A stretch of DNA of 64,000 nt from Dehalogenimonas sp. W (lineage in GTDB: Bacteria; Chloroflexota; Dehalococcoidia; Dehalococcoidales; Dehalococcoidaceae). Positions 33,630-40,817 of this stretch are shown here, one piece after another. Both the position numbers and the translations under genes were made by a program. The stretch spans positions 1,054,001 through 1,118,000 of the forward strand of contig NZ_CP146612.1 in assembly GCF_037094495.1 (NCBI RefSeq), in the 5' to 3' direction. The notes beneath the pieces are model-generated. The model had not been told where the DNA came from. It saw nothing but the letters and a program-made list of their open reading frames with translations, and searched no databases. Numbering within the stretch: the stretch's first letter is position 1; the number at the start of each line of letters is the position of its first letter.

Positions 33630-33645
33630 TACGCCATTTGGCGTA
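33630..33645. promoter_or_regulatory. Palindromic operator next to the rdhA -35 box
   Basis: TACGCCA-TT-TGGCGTA reads as a 7-2-7 perfect inverted repeat and touches the -35 hexamer. This is the usual place for a dimeric activator, or for a repressor that blocks sigma-factor contact. MarR-type and two-component regulators are known to control rdh genes in Dehalococcoidia; which one acts here is unknown, and no such regulator gene is adjacent. Confidence 0.65.
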
Positions 33646-33748
33646 TATATAATAAGAATTAAGTTACCGAAAAGTGAATAATAAGAATACCAGGCAGCCG
33701 GCATCAACCAAATCAGGTTGGAATAGCTGTCGTACCAAGGGTATTATC

Positions 33749-34540
33749 TTATTGGATGAAGATGATAACGTAATAATAGACCAGCACGGCGGCGAAGACC
33801 ACCGAGTCCATCCGATCCATAAAACCGCCGTGGCCGGGGATACTGTTGCCGGAGTCCTTGATGGCCATGTTGCGTTTGAACAACGATTCTACCAGATCGC
33901 CAGCCTGACCGACCGCGCTGGCCGCCAGGCCGAGCAGTCCGAGTTCCAAATAGCTGGCCGGCAGGTCAAACACCGCTTTGAGAATTAAGGCCATGATGAC
34001 GGCACATACAGCACCACCGACCGCACCCTCCCAGCTTTTGTTCGGGCTGATGGACGGCGCCATTTTGTGTTTGCCAAAGACCCGGCCGATGAAGTAGGCA
34101 AATGTATCTGAAGCGGCGGTTACACCCAGGGCAAAGAAAACCCATTCCCTGCCGCCGTCCAGCCCGCGCAGCGCGACAATAAATGACAACAGCCAGCCGA
34201 TATAGATGACCCCGGCCAGCGTCCAGGCCCAGCGGATGAATGCTTGCGAACGGTCGCCGGGTTTAAGCAGGTAAAGTAAAGACCCGGCGACGAAAGCGGC
34301 TAATAACGGTTCCAGGCCGTTGTCAAAATGCGGGCTGATAATAAATAGCACGGTGCCCACAGTGCCGATGACCGCAAACGGTTTGGCTTTGGTCAGGCCG
34401 ACAACCTGATTAAATTCGCGGAGGGCCATCACGCCCCAGAAGATGACTCCGGCTGTCAGCCAGGGCAGGGGTTCGTCAAGCCAGATCAGCGCCAGCGCCA
34501 GCAGCGCCAGGACACAGCCGGAAATAACCCGTTTCTTCAT
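33749..34540 (-). CDS. cdsA: Phosphatidate cytidylyltransferase
   Basis: A 263-residue polytopic enzyme that makes CDP-diacylglycerol from phosphatidate and CTP for phospholipid synthesis. It has about seven hydrophobic segments, SPNKSWEGAVGG in the middle, and the C-terminal signature KRNMAIKDSGNSIPGHGG followed by MDRMDS, with the conserved Asp residues. The start overlaps the uppS stop by 4 bp. In the usual order dxr comes next; here rdhA does. Confidence 0.95.
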   Translation of the reverse strand: MKKRVISGCVLALLALALIWLDEPLPWLTAGVIFWGVMALREFNQVVGLTKAKPFAVIGTVGTVLFIISPHFDNGLEPLLAAFVAGSLLYLLKPGDRSQAFIRWAWTLAGVIYIGWLLSFIVALRGLDGGREWVFFALGVTAASDTFAYFIGRVFGKHKMAPSISPNKSWEGAVGGAVCAVIMALILKAVFDLPASYLELGLLGLAASAVGQAGDLVESLFKRNMAIKDSGNSIPGHGGFMDRMDSVVFAAVLVYYYVIIFIQ

Positions 34541-35256
34541 TGCGGTTGCAGCCCCCCGAAACGCCGCTGCCGTCCGGCGTAATCGGTCAGCGCTTTTTCT
34601 ATTTCCTGGTCATTGAAGTCCGGCCACAGAGTATCGGTGAAATACAGCTCGGCATATGCCGATTGCCATAACAGAAAATTGGACAGGCGCTGTTCGCCCC
34701 CGGTGCGGATGACCAGGTCCACGTCCGGCATGCCGGCGGAATCCAGCAGACGGCCGAATGTTGTCTCATCCAGGTCATCGGGTTTGATGCCTTGCCGGAT
34801 AGCCTTACGGCCGGCTTCAATAATTTCGGTTCGGCCGCCGTAGTCAAAGGCAAAACCAGCCACCGCCCCGGTATTTTGGTGGGTTTTTTCCACTACCCGG
34901 TTGATACCGTGTTTCAAGCCCGGGGGTAATCGGTCCAGCCGTCCGAGGTGGCGGATAACCACGTTGTGTTCATCTAGTTTCCGGGTGGTTTCCTCCAGCG
35001 CCTCTGCCAGGAGCTTTAGTAGACCGCTGACTTCTGCGGCCGGCCTTTTCCAGTTTTCGGTGGAAAAGCTGAATAAGGTGATATAGGCGACCCCGGCGTC
35101 GGTCAGATAATTGATGACCTCCGGGATATTTTTTAAGCCGGCCTGATGGCCTGCCAGCCGCTCAAGGCCTTTATTAACCGCCCAACGGCCGTTGCCGTCC
35201 ATGATAATGGCCACATGGCGGGGCGGGGTAAAAGACCGGTTGCTGTTTTGGTTCAT
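34537..35256 (-). CDS. uppS: Isoprenyl transferase (undecaprenyl diphosphate synthase family)
   Basis: A 239-residue cis-prenyltransferase. The signature HVAIIMDGNGRWA holds the catalytic Asp, and LFSFSTENWKRP, plus the C-terminal DLVIRTGGEQRLSNFLLWQ (residues 195-213, quoted in full at 19), complete the family motifs. It extends farnesyl diphosphate to long-chain polyprenyl diphosphate, the lipid carrier for surface glycans and S-layer sugars; isoprenoid precursors come from ispG/dxr nearby. It is the first gene of the uppS-cdsA unit. Confidence 0.95.
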   Translation of the reverse strand: MNQNSNRSFTPPRHVAIIMDGNGRWAVNKGLERLAGHQAGLKNIPEVINYLTDAGVAYITLFSFSTENWKRPAAEVSGLLKLLAEALEETTRKLDEHNVVIRHLGRLDRLPPGLKHGINRVVEKTHQNTGAVAGFAFDYGGRTEIIEAGRKAIRQGIKPDDLDETTFGRLLDSAGMPDVDLVIRTGGEQRLSNFLLWQSAYAELYFTDTLWPDFNDQEIEKALTDYAGRQRRFGGLQPQ

Positions 35257-35267
35257 TATATGCAGCT

Positions 35268-35296
35268 ATTTTAGGCTTATTGGGCGGTTGGGGCAA
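35268..35296 (-). promoter_or_regulatory. Promoter of uppS-cdsA
   Basis: On the minus strand TTGCCC (35296-35291) and TAAAAT (35273-35268) are 17 bp apart, just upstream of the uppS start. It is divergent from the ribosomal-protein promoter at 35321. Confidence 0.55.
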
Positions 35297-35320
35297 GGCT
35301 TCGCCCCGCTGTCCCTCCAC

Positions 35321-35349
35321 TTGCATGGAAATATCCGGATTGATATAAT
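35321..35349 (+). promoter_or_regulatory. Promoter of rplU-rpmA-rpmE
   Basis: TTGCAT (35321-35326), a 17-bp spacer and an extended -10 TGATATAAT (TATAAT 35344-35349). Transcription starts near 35356, leaving a leader of about 23 nt. Confidence 0.75.
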
Positions 35350-35378
35350 GGCAAGTTGTTTAATTCTGGAGGTGTGTC

Positions 35379-35699
35379 ATTTACGCAATAGTTGAATCTG
35401 GTGGTAAGCAGTATAAGGTAACTGAAGGTCAGGTCTTTGATGTTGACCGCCTTGATGTTGAGGCCGGCGGTACCGTTGAATTTGAAAGAGTTTTACTTTT
35501 TTCTGACGGTGAAGCCATCACCACCGGTAAACCTACGGTTGAAGGTGCCAAAGTGGTTGCCAAAGCTGAAGGTAACGGTATGGGGGAGAAGGTTCGCGGT
35601 CTGCGTTACAAGAACAAGACCCGGGCGCATACCCGCACCGGCGGTAGGGCTCTTTTTACCCGGCTCAAGGTTGAGAGTATCGTCGCCCCGGCGAAGTAA
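35379..35699 (+). CDS. rplU: 50S ribosomal protein L21, ATT start codon
   Basis: A 106-residue L21 protein that binds 23S rRNA in the large subunit. The reading frame begins YAIVESGGKQYKVTEGQ, the normal start of L21 after Met, and ends in ESIVAPAK. The only possible initiation codon is ATT at 35379: GGAGG lies six bases upstream, the in-frame codons before it are GTC, TGT, AGG, TGG, TTC and a stop TAA, and no ATG, GTG or TTG exists in frame before conserved residues. Automatic gene callers will miss or truncate it. rpmA follows after 17 bp. Confidence 0.92.
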   Translation: MYAIVESGGKQYKVTEGQVFDVDRLDVEAGGTVEFERVLLFSDGEAITTGKPTVEGAKVVAKAEGNGMGEKVRGLRYKNKTRAHTRTGGRALFTRLKVESIVAPAK

Positions 35700-35716
35700 T
35701 TAAGGAGAATTTTTAA

Positions 35717-35971
35717 ATGGCTCATAAAAAAGGCGGCGGTTCAAGCCGTAATGGTAGAGATTCAAAACCCAAGATGCTGGGCGTTAAGCGCTATGCCGGT
35801 GAAAAAGTTTTGGCCGGTACCATTCTGGTCCGCCAGCGCGGCACCCCGATTAAACCCGGCGAAAACGTCGGTGTCGGTCGGGATCACACTCTGTTTGCTT
35901 TAGCTGACGGTGTGGTGGCCTACAAACCTACCAGCAATAACAGGAGGATGGCCAGCGTTCAGACTGGTTAA
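35717..35971 (+). CDS. rpmA: 50S ribosomal protein L27
   Basis: An 84-residue L27 with the classical start [20 protein letters not shown], and [20 protein letters not shown], then [20 protein letters not shown]. Its N-terminal arm reaches the peptidyl-transferase centre. There is no N-terminal extension of the kind that needs cleavage in some Firmicutes. AAGGAG lies upstream of the ATG. Confidence 0.97.
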   Translation: MAHKKGGGSSRNGRDSKPKMLGVKRYAGEKVLAGTILVRQRGTPIKPGENVGVGRDHTLFALADGVVAYKPTSNNRRMASVQTG

Positions 35972-35977
35972 CTGATT

Positions 35978-36187
35978 ATGAAAGAAAAACTGCATCCCAA
36001 ATATTTCCCGGAAGCCAAGGTGACCTGCTCTTGCGGCAACGCTTTTACTCTCGGTTCCACCAAGCCGGAGATCAAAGTAGAGCTTTGCAACAAGTGTCAT
36101 CCGTTTTATACCGGTGAGCGCCGCATGGTGGATACTGCCGGTCGCGTTGATCGTTTCAAACAGCGCTACGGCCTCAAGGATAAGTAA
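35978..36187 (+). CDS. rpmE: 50S ribosomal protein L31, zinc-binding type
   Basis: A 69-residue L31 with MKEKLHPKYFPEAKVTCSCG and ELCNKCHPFYTGERRMVDTA. The CxC and CxxC pairs make it the Cys-containing (zinc) form, as opposed to the zinc-free paralogue expressed under zinc limitation. It begins six bases after the rpmA stop, so reinitiation or coupling is likely. It is the last gene of the operon and is followed by a terminator. Confidence 0.96.
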   Translation: MKEKLHPKYFPEAKVTCSCGNAFTLGSTKPEIKVELCNKCHPFYTGERRMVDTAGRVDRFKQRYGLKDK

Positions 36188-36208
36188 ATAATCCCTTTAC
36201 GGGTCAAT

Positions 36209-36241
36209 AAAAAAGGGGCGGTTTTAAGCCGCCCCTTTTTG
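36209..36241 (+). terminator. Intrinsic terminator after rpmE
   Basis: GGGGCGG (36215-36221) pairs with CCGCCCC (36229-36235), flanked by A-run and T-run so the stem extends by A-T pairs. Six T residues follow. Confidence 0.9.
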
Positions 36242-36288
36242 TTATCAGTTATTCTTCTTTGTTAGGGTGTTTTAAGTTTAGGTAAATT

Positions 36289-37236
36289 ATGGCACAAAAA
36301 TTTTATTACGGCGGCCAGGCGATTATTGAAGGCGTAATGATTCGCGGCCGGAAATCCCTGGTTTCTGCGGTGCGTCGCCCCAAGGGTGACATTGTCGTAG
36401 AGTCCAGGCGGCTCCCTAAAATATATACCGGCAAATTGCGGCAGCTGCCGTTTGTGCGGGGGATTGTTGTCCTGTTGGAGGCGATGGTGCTGGGCATTCA
36501 GGCGCTGATGCATTCTGCTGACGTTGCGCTGGAAGAAGAATCTGAAGAAATTTCGCCCTGGATGATGTGGGGACTGGTCGGGGTATCAACCGTGGTCTCA
36601 ATCGCCATTTTCTTTTTAACACCGTTGTTTGTCACCCGGATATTTGACCAATGGCTGGAATCGGCTATTCTATTTAATATCGTTGAAGGCTTGATCAGGT
36701 TGCTGTTATTCGTCATTTATTTGAAACTTATCGGACGGATGGCCGATATTCGCCGGGTATTTGCCTATCATGGCGCTGAACATCAGACAATCAATGCCTT
36801 TGAGCACGGGGTTAAGCTGGAGCCAACGCTGGTGCGAGATTTCTCCACCGCCCATACTCGTTGCGGTACCAGCTTTCTGCTGGCGGTGATGGTTATCGCC
36901 ATTGCTGTTTTCAGCCTTCTGGGTAAGCCGGAGCTCTGGCTGATGGTGTCTTCCCGAATCTTATTGTTGCCGGTTATTGCCGCTTTGAGCTATGAGTTCA
37001 CCCGTTTTGCGGCGGGTCATGGCGGTAACGCTGTGGTGCGCTTCCTGACGCGGCCCGGGATGTGGCTACAGTCCATGACCACCCGCCAGCCGGAACTGGC
37101 TCAATTGGAGGTCGGCATTGCGGCTCTGAAACGTGCTTTGGTTGATGACGATCCAGCTCTGGCCGCAGAACTTTATCCAACCCCTGTTGAGACAGCAGCG
37201 GATGATGCACCGCAAGGGGACGAACCGTTGACTTGA
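36289..37236 (+). CDS. DUF1385 (YqhQ-like) membrane protein
   Basis: A 315-residue protein starting with YYGGQAIIEGVMIRG, the family hallmark, then a short soluble part, about four to five membrane segments, and FAYHGAEHQTINAFEHG with His and Glu residues that look like metal ligands, plus AHTRCGTSF. Length fits the family, to which no reaction has been assigned. In many Firmicutes and Chloroflexi it lies next to rpmE and prfA; here it follows rpmE but prfA is absent. Confidence 0.88.
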   Translation: MAQKFYYGGQAIIEGVMIRGRKSLVSAVRRPKGDIVVESRRLPKIYTGKLRQLPFVRGIVVLLEAMVLGIQALMHSADVALEEESEEISPWMMWGLVGVSTVVSIAIFFLTPLFVTRIFDQWLESAILFNIVEGLIRLLLFVIYLKLIGRMADIRRVFAYHGAEHQTINAFEHGVKLEPTLVRDFSTAHTRCGTSFLLAVMVIAIAVFSLLGKPELWLMVSSRILLLPVIAALSYEFTRFAAGHGGNAVVRFLTRPGMWLQSMTTRQPELAQLEVGIAALKRALVDDDPALAAELYPTPVETAADDAPQGDEPLT

Positions 37237-37259
37237 AGGGCATCACCTTGCCGCCTAAA

Positions 37260-37289
37260 TTGTCATAAATACTATGAAAATAGTAGAAT
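37260..37289 (+). promoter_or_regulatory. pdxS promoter
   Basis: TTGTCA (37260-37265), an 18-bp spacer and TAGAAT (37284-37289), 41 bp before the pdxS start. Confidence 0.55.
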
Positions 37290-37330
37290 TATAGCTTACC
37301 AAAACTAACCGATAAAGAAGGGCCATAGAT

Positions 37331-38224
37331 ATGGAAAAAGAAATTACTACCGGAACATTTAAAGTAAAAAGCGGCCTGGCGCAAATGCTTAAGGGTGGGG
37401 TCATTATGGATGTGACTACCCCGGAGCAAGCCAGGATAGCCGAAGACGCCGGTGCTTGTGCCGTAATGGCTTTGGAGCGCGTACCCTCTGATATCCGGGC
37501 GGCCGGCGGGGTCGCCCGCATGGCTGACCCCACCATCATTAAACAAATTATGGAAGCGGTCACCATTCCGGTCATGGCCAAGTGCCGTATCGGTCATTTT
37601 GTGGAGGCCCGGGTGCTGGAGTCCATGGGTGTGGATTTCATAGATGAATCCGAAGTACTGACTCCGGCCGACGAATCGTTCCATGTGTGGAAAAAAGACT
37701 TTACGGTGCCGTTTGTTTGCGGTTGTCGCGAACTTGGAGAGGCATTACGCCGTATCGGCGAAGGTGCCGCTATGATTCGTACCAAGGGTGAACCGGGCAC
37801 CGGCAACGTAGTTGAAGCTGTCCGCCATATGCGCGCGGTCCAGGCTGGAATTCGGCGAGTGGTAGCGGCACCGCCTGAGGAGCTGACGGCGCTGGCCAAG
37901 GAGCTTAATGCACCATTTGAATTAGTTCAGCAGTTGCATCAAACCGGCAAGCTGCCGGTCGTGAACTTTGCCGCCGGCGGTATTGCAACCCCGGCTGATG
38001 CAGCGCTTATGATGCAACTCGGAGCTGAGGGTGTTTTTGTCGGCTCCGGTATTTTTAAATCGGCGGACCCGTCCAAGCGTGCCAAAGCCGTGGTTAAAGC
38101 CACTACTCACTATCAGGATGCGGCTATCATCGCCGAAGTTTCAGAAAACCTGGGTGAGGCGATGCACGGTTTGGAAATCGGCCAGATACCTGTCGACCAG
38201 CTGATGGCCAAAAGGGGCTGGTAG
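37331..38224 (+). CDS. pdxS: Pyridoxal 5'-phosphate synthase lyase subunit
   Basis: A 297-residue (beta/alpha)8 enzyme that makes PLP from ribose 5-phosphate, glyceraldehyde 3-phosphate and ammonia. Visible are [20 protein letters not shown] with the substrate Asp and Lys region, [17 protein letters not shown] with the key Lys, [12 protein letters not shown], and [19 protein letters not shown]. It normally receives ammonia from PdxT, usually encoded next to it; pdxT is not in this window. It is one of the most conserved proteins here. Confidence 0.97.
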   Translation: MEKEITTGTFKVKSGLAQMLKGGVIMDVTTPEQARIAEDAGACAVMALERVPSDIRAAGGVARMADPTIIKQIMEAVTIPVMAKCRIGHFVEARVLESMGVDFIDESEVLTPADESFHVWKKDFTVPFVCGCRELGEALRRIGEGAAMIRTKGEPGTGNVVEAVRHMRAVQAGIRRVVAAPPEELTALAKELNAPFELVQQLHQTGKLPVVNFAAGGIATPADAALMMQLGAEGVFVGSGIFKSADPSKRAKAVVKATTHYQDAAIIAEVSENLGEAMHGLEIGQIPVDQLMAKRGW

Positions 38225-38244
38225 GCCGTTCCTTCCCCCATTCG

Positions 38245-38273
38245 TTGACAGCTATTAGTATTTGGTTTAGAAT
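38245..38273 (+). promoter_or_regulatory. Promoter of the structured RNA
   Basis: A perfect TTGACA (38245-38250), 17-bp spacer and TAGAAT (38268-38273), starting 20 bp after the pdxS stop. Transcription would begin near 38280, at the first hairpin of the structured RNA. Confidence 0.8.
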
Positions 38274-38279
38274 CTACTA

Positions 38280-38476
38280 ACTTCCGCCGGAAAGGCGGCA
38301 ACTCTTCGAGTTGCGGTAACCTACCGCGCAAGTCATGGTTCCGTGACCGGTGAACCGAAAGGTTCCAAGGGTACAGGTGGAAACGCCGGTGCCTCCCGTA
38401 TTTGGAAAGGAGAGCCGATGAAAAGAATCTATTCGTGTGTGGAGATGCCTATTTCGTAGGTGTCTCCTTTTGTTTT
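38280..38476 (+). ncRNA. Unidentified structured RNA, about 195 nt
   Basis: From the predicted start to a terminator the RNA folds on inspection into six consecutive hairpins: 38284-38298 (5-bp), 38299-38313 (CAACTC/GAGTTG), 38314-38326 (CGGTA/TACCG), 38332-38347 (6-bp), 38352-38365 (GAACC-GAAA-GGTTC) and 38370-38393 (with an inner GGTG-GAAA-CGCC). Two carry GNRA tetraloops. A 13-codon reading frame (ATG 38418, with GGAAAGGAG five bases upstream) overlaps the terminator. The pattern suggests a riboswitch or a free-standing regulatory RNA. I could not match it to a riboswitch class I know. Confidence 0.65.
38441..38476 (+). terminator. Intrinsic terminator of the structured RNA
   Basis: An 11-bp stem (38441-38451 with 38457-38467, two G-U pairs), loop TTTCG, then TTTTGTTTT. 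It contains the end of the 13-codon reading frame, so translation could influence its folding. Confidence 0.85.
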
Positions 38477-38519
38477 CATTGGTTTCATTTGAGACCTTTC
38501 CTGATATGCCGGAGAGTTG

Positions 38520-38650
38520 CCTCTGTGCGGCGCAAGAAATAATGCGCGGAGGTTTATTTCAGGGAGCGGAACAGGGCGATTGCAGACGGTTACCGCAAGT
38601 CTCCCGATTATGCCGAGTACCCTCCCGGCGGACATCGGTTGTAGCAGAGG
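38520..38650. other. Second structured, non-coding stretch
   Basis: About 130 bp bounded by CCTCTG (38520-38525) and CAGAGG (38645-38650), which pair. Inside are further nested arms, among them GGGAG/CTCCC around GCGGAAC/GTT-A-CCGC (38563-38611) and CCGA/TCGG (about 38619-38638). No reading frame looks real on either strand. It may be an RNA domain on either strand, and on the minus strand TTGAAT-16-GATAAT (near 38707-38735) could promote it. The rest of the 38480-38858 gap shows nothing I can name. Confidence 0.35.
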
Positions 38651-38858
38651 TAATCAGCTGCCAACACTGACTTGTCAGGTTGGGAATTTAACTTGTTTAC
38701 AGTCAATTATCAGCAGGGAACTCTATTATTCAAGGCACCGGCATGCCTCGGGATAAGTAAGACATCAGGATTTCTGCTGGAGCAAATTCACGCTCGTTCC
38801 GCTCCCCACTCTTCAGCCCTCTGGAATAACAATTTCAATCGCAGCCGGTTCAAAATCA

Positions 38859-38876
38859 TATACTATGGTGTATAAT
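38859..38876 (+). promoter_or_regulatory. Molbindin promoter -10 with inverted repeat
   Basis: TATAAT (38871-38876) overlaps TATAC-TATGGT-GTATA (38859-38874). The -35 is poor. The gene product binds molybdate or tungstate, and ModE-type regulators bind TATA-rich inverted repeats, so oxyanion-dependent control is possible but inferred. Confidence 0.45.
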
Positions 38877-38908
38877 AGTGACATATGAAACTTGGCGGGA
38901 GGATTATT

Positions 38909-39115
38909 ATGATCAGCGCTCGAAATCAATTCAAAGGCACGATTAAAAACGTTAAATTAGGCACGGTGATGGCTGAAGTCGTTGTTGAAGCCGGCGGGAT
39001 GGAAATTGTCAGTTTAATTTCCCTCGCTTCCGTTGAATCAATGAATCTCAAAGTCGGTGATACGGTAACTACCATTATCAAATCAACCGAAGTAATGGTT
39101 GCTAAGGAACTTTAA
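38909..39115 (+). CDS. Molbindin (TOBE-domain molybdate/tungstate-binding protein)
   Basis: A 68-residue single TOBE/Mop domain: ISARNQFKGTIKNVKLGTVM, VVVEAGGMEIVSLISLASVE, LKVGDTVTTIIKSTEVMVAK. The length and motifs match molbindins, cytoplasmic oligomers that store molybdate or tungstate. The start at 38909 has GGGAGG six bases upstream; an in-frame ATG at 38885 lies before that site. Molybdopterin enzymes need this metal, and one such enzyme ends at the right edge of the window. Confidence 0.9.
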   Translation: MISARNQFKGTIKNVKLGTVMAEVVVEAGGMEIVSLISLASVESMNLKVGDTVTTIIKSTEVMVAKEL

Positions 39116-39144
39116 CGTCGGCGGTTTTGATTATGGTGGCTGGC

Positions 39145-40704
39145 TTAAGCTGCTGCCGTTGTGGTGCGCCTCGGGTGATAATTGATAAATAACGCCGCCG
39201 CCGCTCCGGCGATGCAAACCCACATGGCTACCGTCATGGCGGAACTTAACGCCAGAGAGAACTGCTCCGTCATCACCTGACTGATCAGCGTTTTTAAAAA
39301 TTCCGGAGCGTCCGAGGTGACCGCTCCAGCCATTCCGCCTTCGCTCACGCCCTTCAAAATGGCGTCCTTGGCCGTTTGCGGCATAAAAGGGATACCTTCA
39401 AAAAAGATCCTCAGGTTGTTGACCATGTTGAATTGAAGCACTGCCCCCAGCACGGTAATCCCCAGCGTGGCACCAACCTGGCGCATGGTGGTCAGAATCC
39501 CGGAAGCCGTTCCGGAACGGGCCAGCGGAGCGGAGGCCATTACCACCGATGAGAGGGGGGCCATGACCAAACCCAAACCCAAACCGGCTAATCCCAGCGG
39601 CCAGGCCATCATTGCGGCGGGGACCTCCGGGTTTATTTGCGCCAACAGTGAGAAGGCCAGTGCCACCATTACCATGCCGGCAGACATCAGAAAACGCATC
39701 TGCAGGCGGTCTGCCAATCGTCCGGCCACCGGCGAAATAATCATTAAGGCTAATGATAGCGGTAGCACCACCAGCCCAGCATCCATCGGGGAGAAATCCC
39801 TGATCGCCTGAAGATACATCACTGAAAGAAATATCAAGCCTACCAGGCAGAACATAACAATTAATCCCAGAATGTTGCCAGCGGTAAAGGAGATGTTGCG
39901 GAAAAACACCAGGGGTATCAGGGGTGTGCGGGCTTTCGCTTCAATTACCAAAAATGCCGCCGCCGCGATGATGCCGGCACCGAATAATCCCAGCGTCACT
40001 ACCGAAGTCCACCCCAGTGCTTGCCCCTCAATCAGTGCAAAGCTAATGGCACCTAATGCGATGGTGGCGGCGATGATACCCGGAAAATCAATCCTCCGAG
40101 TGGCGTTGGGGTCACATGATTCGGGTACTATTTTAAACGCAGCCACCAGTGCCGCGATACCCAGCGGGATATTTATCAGAAACACCCATTGCCAACCCAG
40201 TGTCCCCACCAGCAGGCCGCCGATGATCGGGCCCAGTGCGGCCGCCGCGCCAGCCGAGGCTCCCCAGATGCCCATGGCCAGGCCCCGCTGACCGCTTTGA
40301 AAGGTAATGTTCAGGATAGAGAGGGTCGCCGGCATCATAGCCGCACCGCCGGCTGCCTGGGCTATCCGTCCGGCTATCAACCAGCCGATATTTGGCGCCA
40401 GACCGCACAGGAGGGAAGAAACGGTGAATACCAGCAGGCCGCCGGTGAAAAGCCGTTTGCGGCCAAAAATATCCCCCAGCCGGCCCATGGTAATCAACAG
40501 TATTGCGAATACCAGCACATAGGCGTTGAGCACCCACTCGGCGTCCGCCAGTGAGGCCGGCAGTCGTTCCATGATGTCCGGCAGGGCGATGTTCACAATG
40601 GTGACATCCAGGTTTATCATGAACAGCGCTGCTGAAAGTACCGCCAGCACCAGCCATTTACTATATTGGGCTGGTGTGGTGCCGGTGGATTTCAGGTTCA
40701 TCAT
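39145..40704 (-). CDS. MFS drug exporter, DHA2 (EmrB/QacA) family
   Basis: A 519-residue transporter with 14 predicted membrane helices. Motif D1 appears as FMINLDVTIVNIALPDI, motif A as GRLGDIFGRKRLF, and motif C as GASAGAAAALGPIIGGLLVG. Members expel drugs, dyes or metabolites using proton motive force. It is encoded alone, divergent from yebC, with no adjacent TetR/MarR regulator, so substrate and control are unknown. Confidence 0.9.
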   Translation of the reverse strand: MMNLKSTGTTPAQYSKWLVLAVLSAALFMINLDVTIVNIALPDIMERLPASLADAEWVLNAYVLVFAILLITMGRLGDIFGRKRLFTGGLLVFTVSSLLCGLAPNIGWLIAGRIAQAAGGAAMMPATLSILNITFQSGQRGLAMGIWGASAGAAAALGPIIGGLLVGTLGWQWVFLINIPLGIAALVAAFKIVPESCDPNATRRIDFPGIIAATIALGAISFALIEGQALGWTSVVTLGLFGAGIIAAAAFLVIEAKARTPLIPLVFFRNISFTAGNILGLIVMFCLVGLIFLSVMYLQAIRDFSPMDAGLVVLPLSLALMIISPVAGRLADRLQMRFLMSAGMVMVALAFSLLAQINPEVPAAMMAWPLGLAGLGLGLVMAPLSSVVMASAPLARSGTASGILTTMRQVGATLGITVLGAVLQFNMVNNLRIFFEGIPFMPQTAKDAILKGVSEGGMAGAVTSDAPEFLKTLISQVMTEQFSLALSSAMTVAMWVCIAGAAAALFINYHPRRTTTAAA

Positions 40705-40773
40705 GGAAGTCCAATTCTATAGGGGCTTCCCCAGACTGTCAAAACGTTCCAGCTTCTCGGTTTCAGTTTAAAA

Positions 40774-40782
40774 TGTTAGAAT
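40774..40782 (+). promoter_or_regulatory. Extended -10 promoter of yebC-ruvC
   Basis: TGTTAGAAT (40774-40782) gives a TGn-extended -10 about 35 bp before the yebC start. The -35 region is poor, which extended -10 promoters tolerate. Confidence 0.45.
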
Positions 40783-40817
40783 AGCGGACGTAGAAAACAA
40801 CCCGCGAGGAGTAAGCT

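Noticed and set aside
35437-35703. An 88-codon plus-strand frame starting with ATG
   Set aside because: It is out of frame with L21, whose conserved protein is read from the ATT start over the same bases.
38280-38476. Assignment to a known riboswitch class or to 6S RNA, RNase P RNA or tmRNA
   Set aside because: The signature strings of these RNAs, such as GAGGAAAGTC of RNase P, are missing and the hairpin order does not fit.
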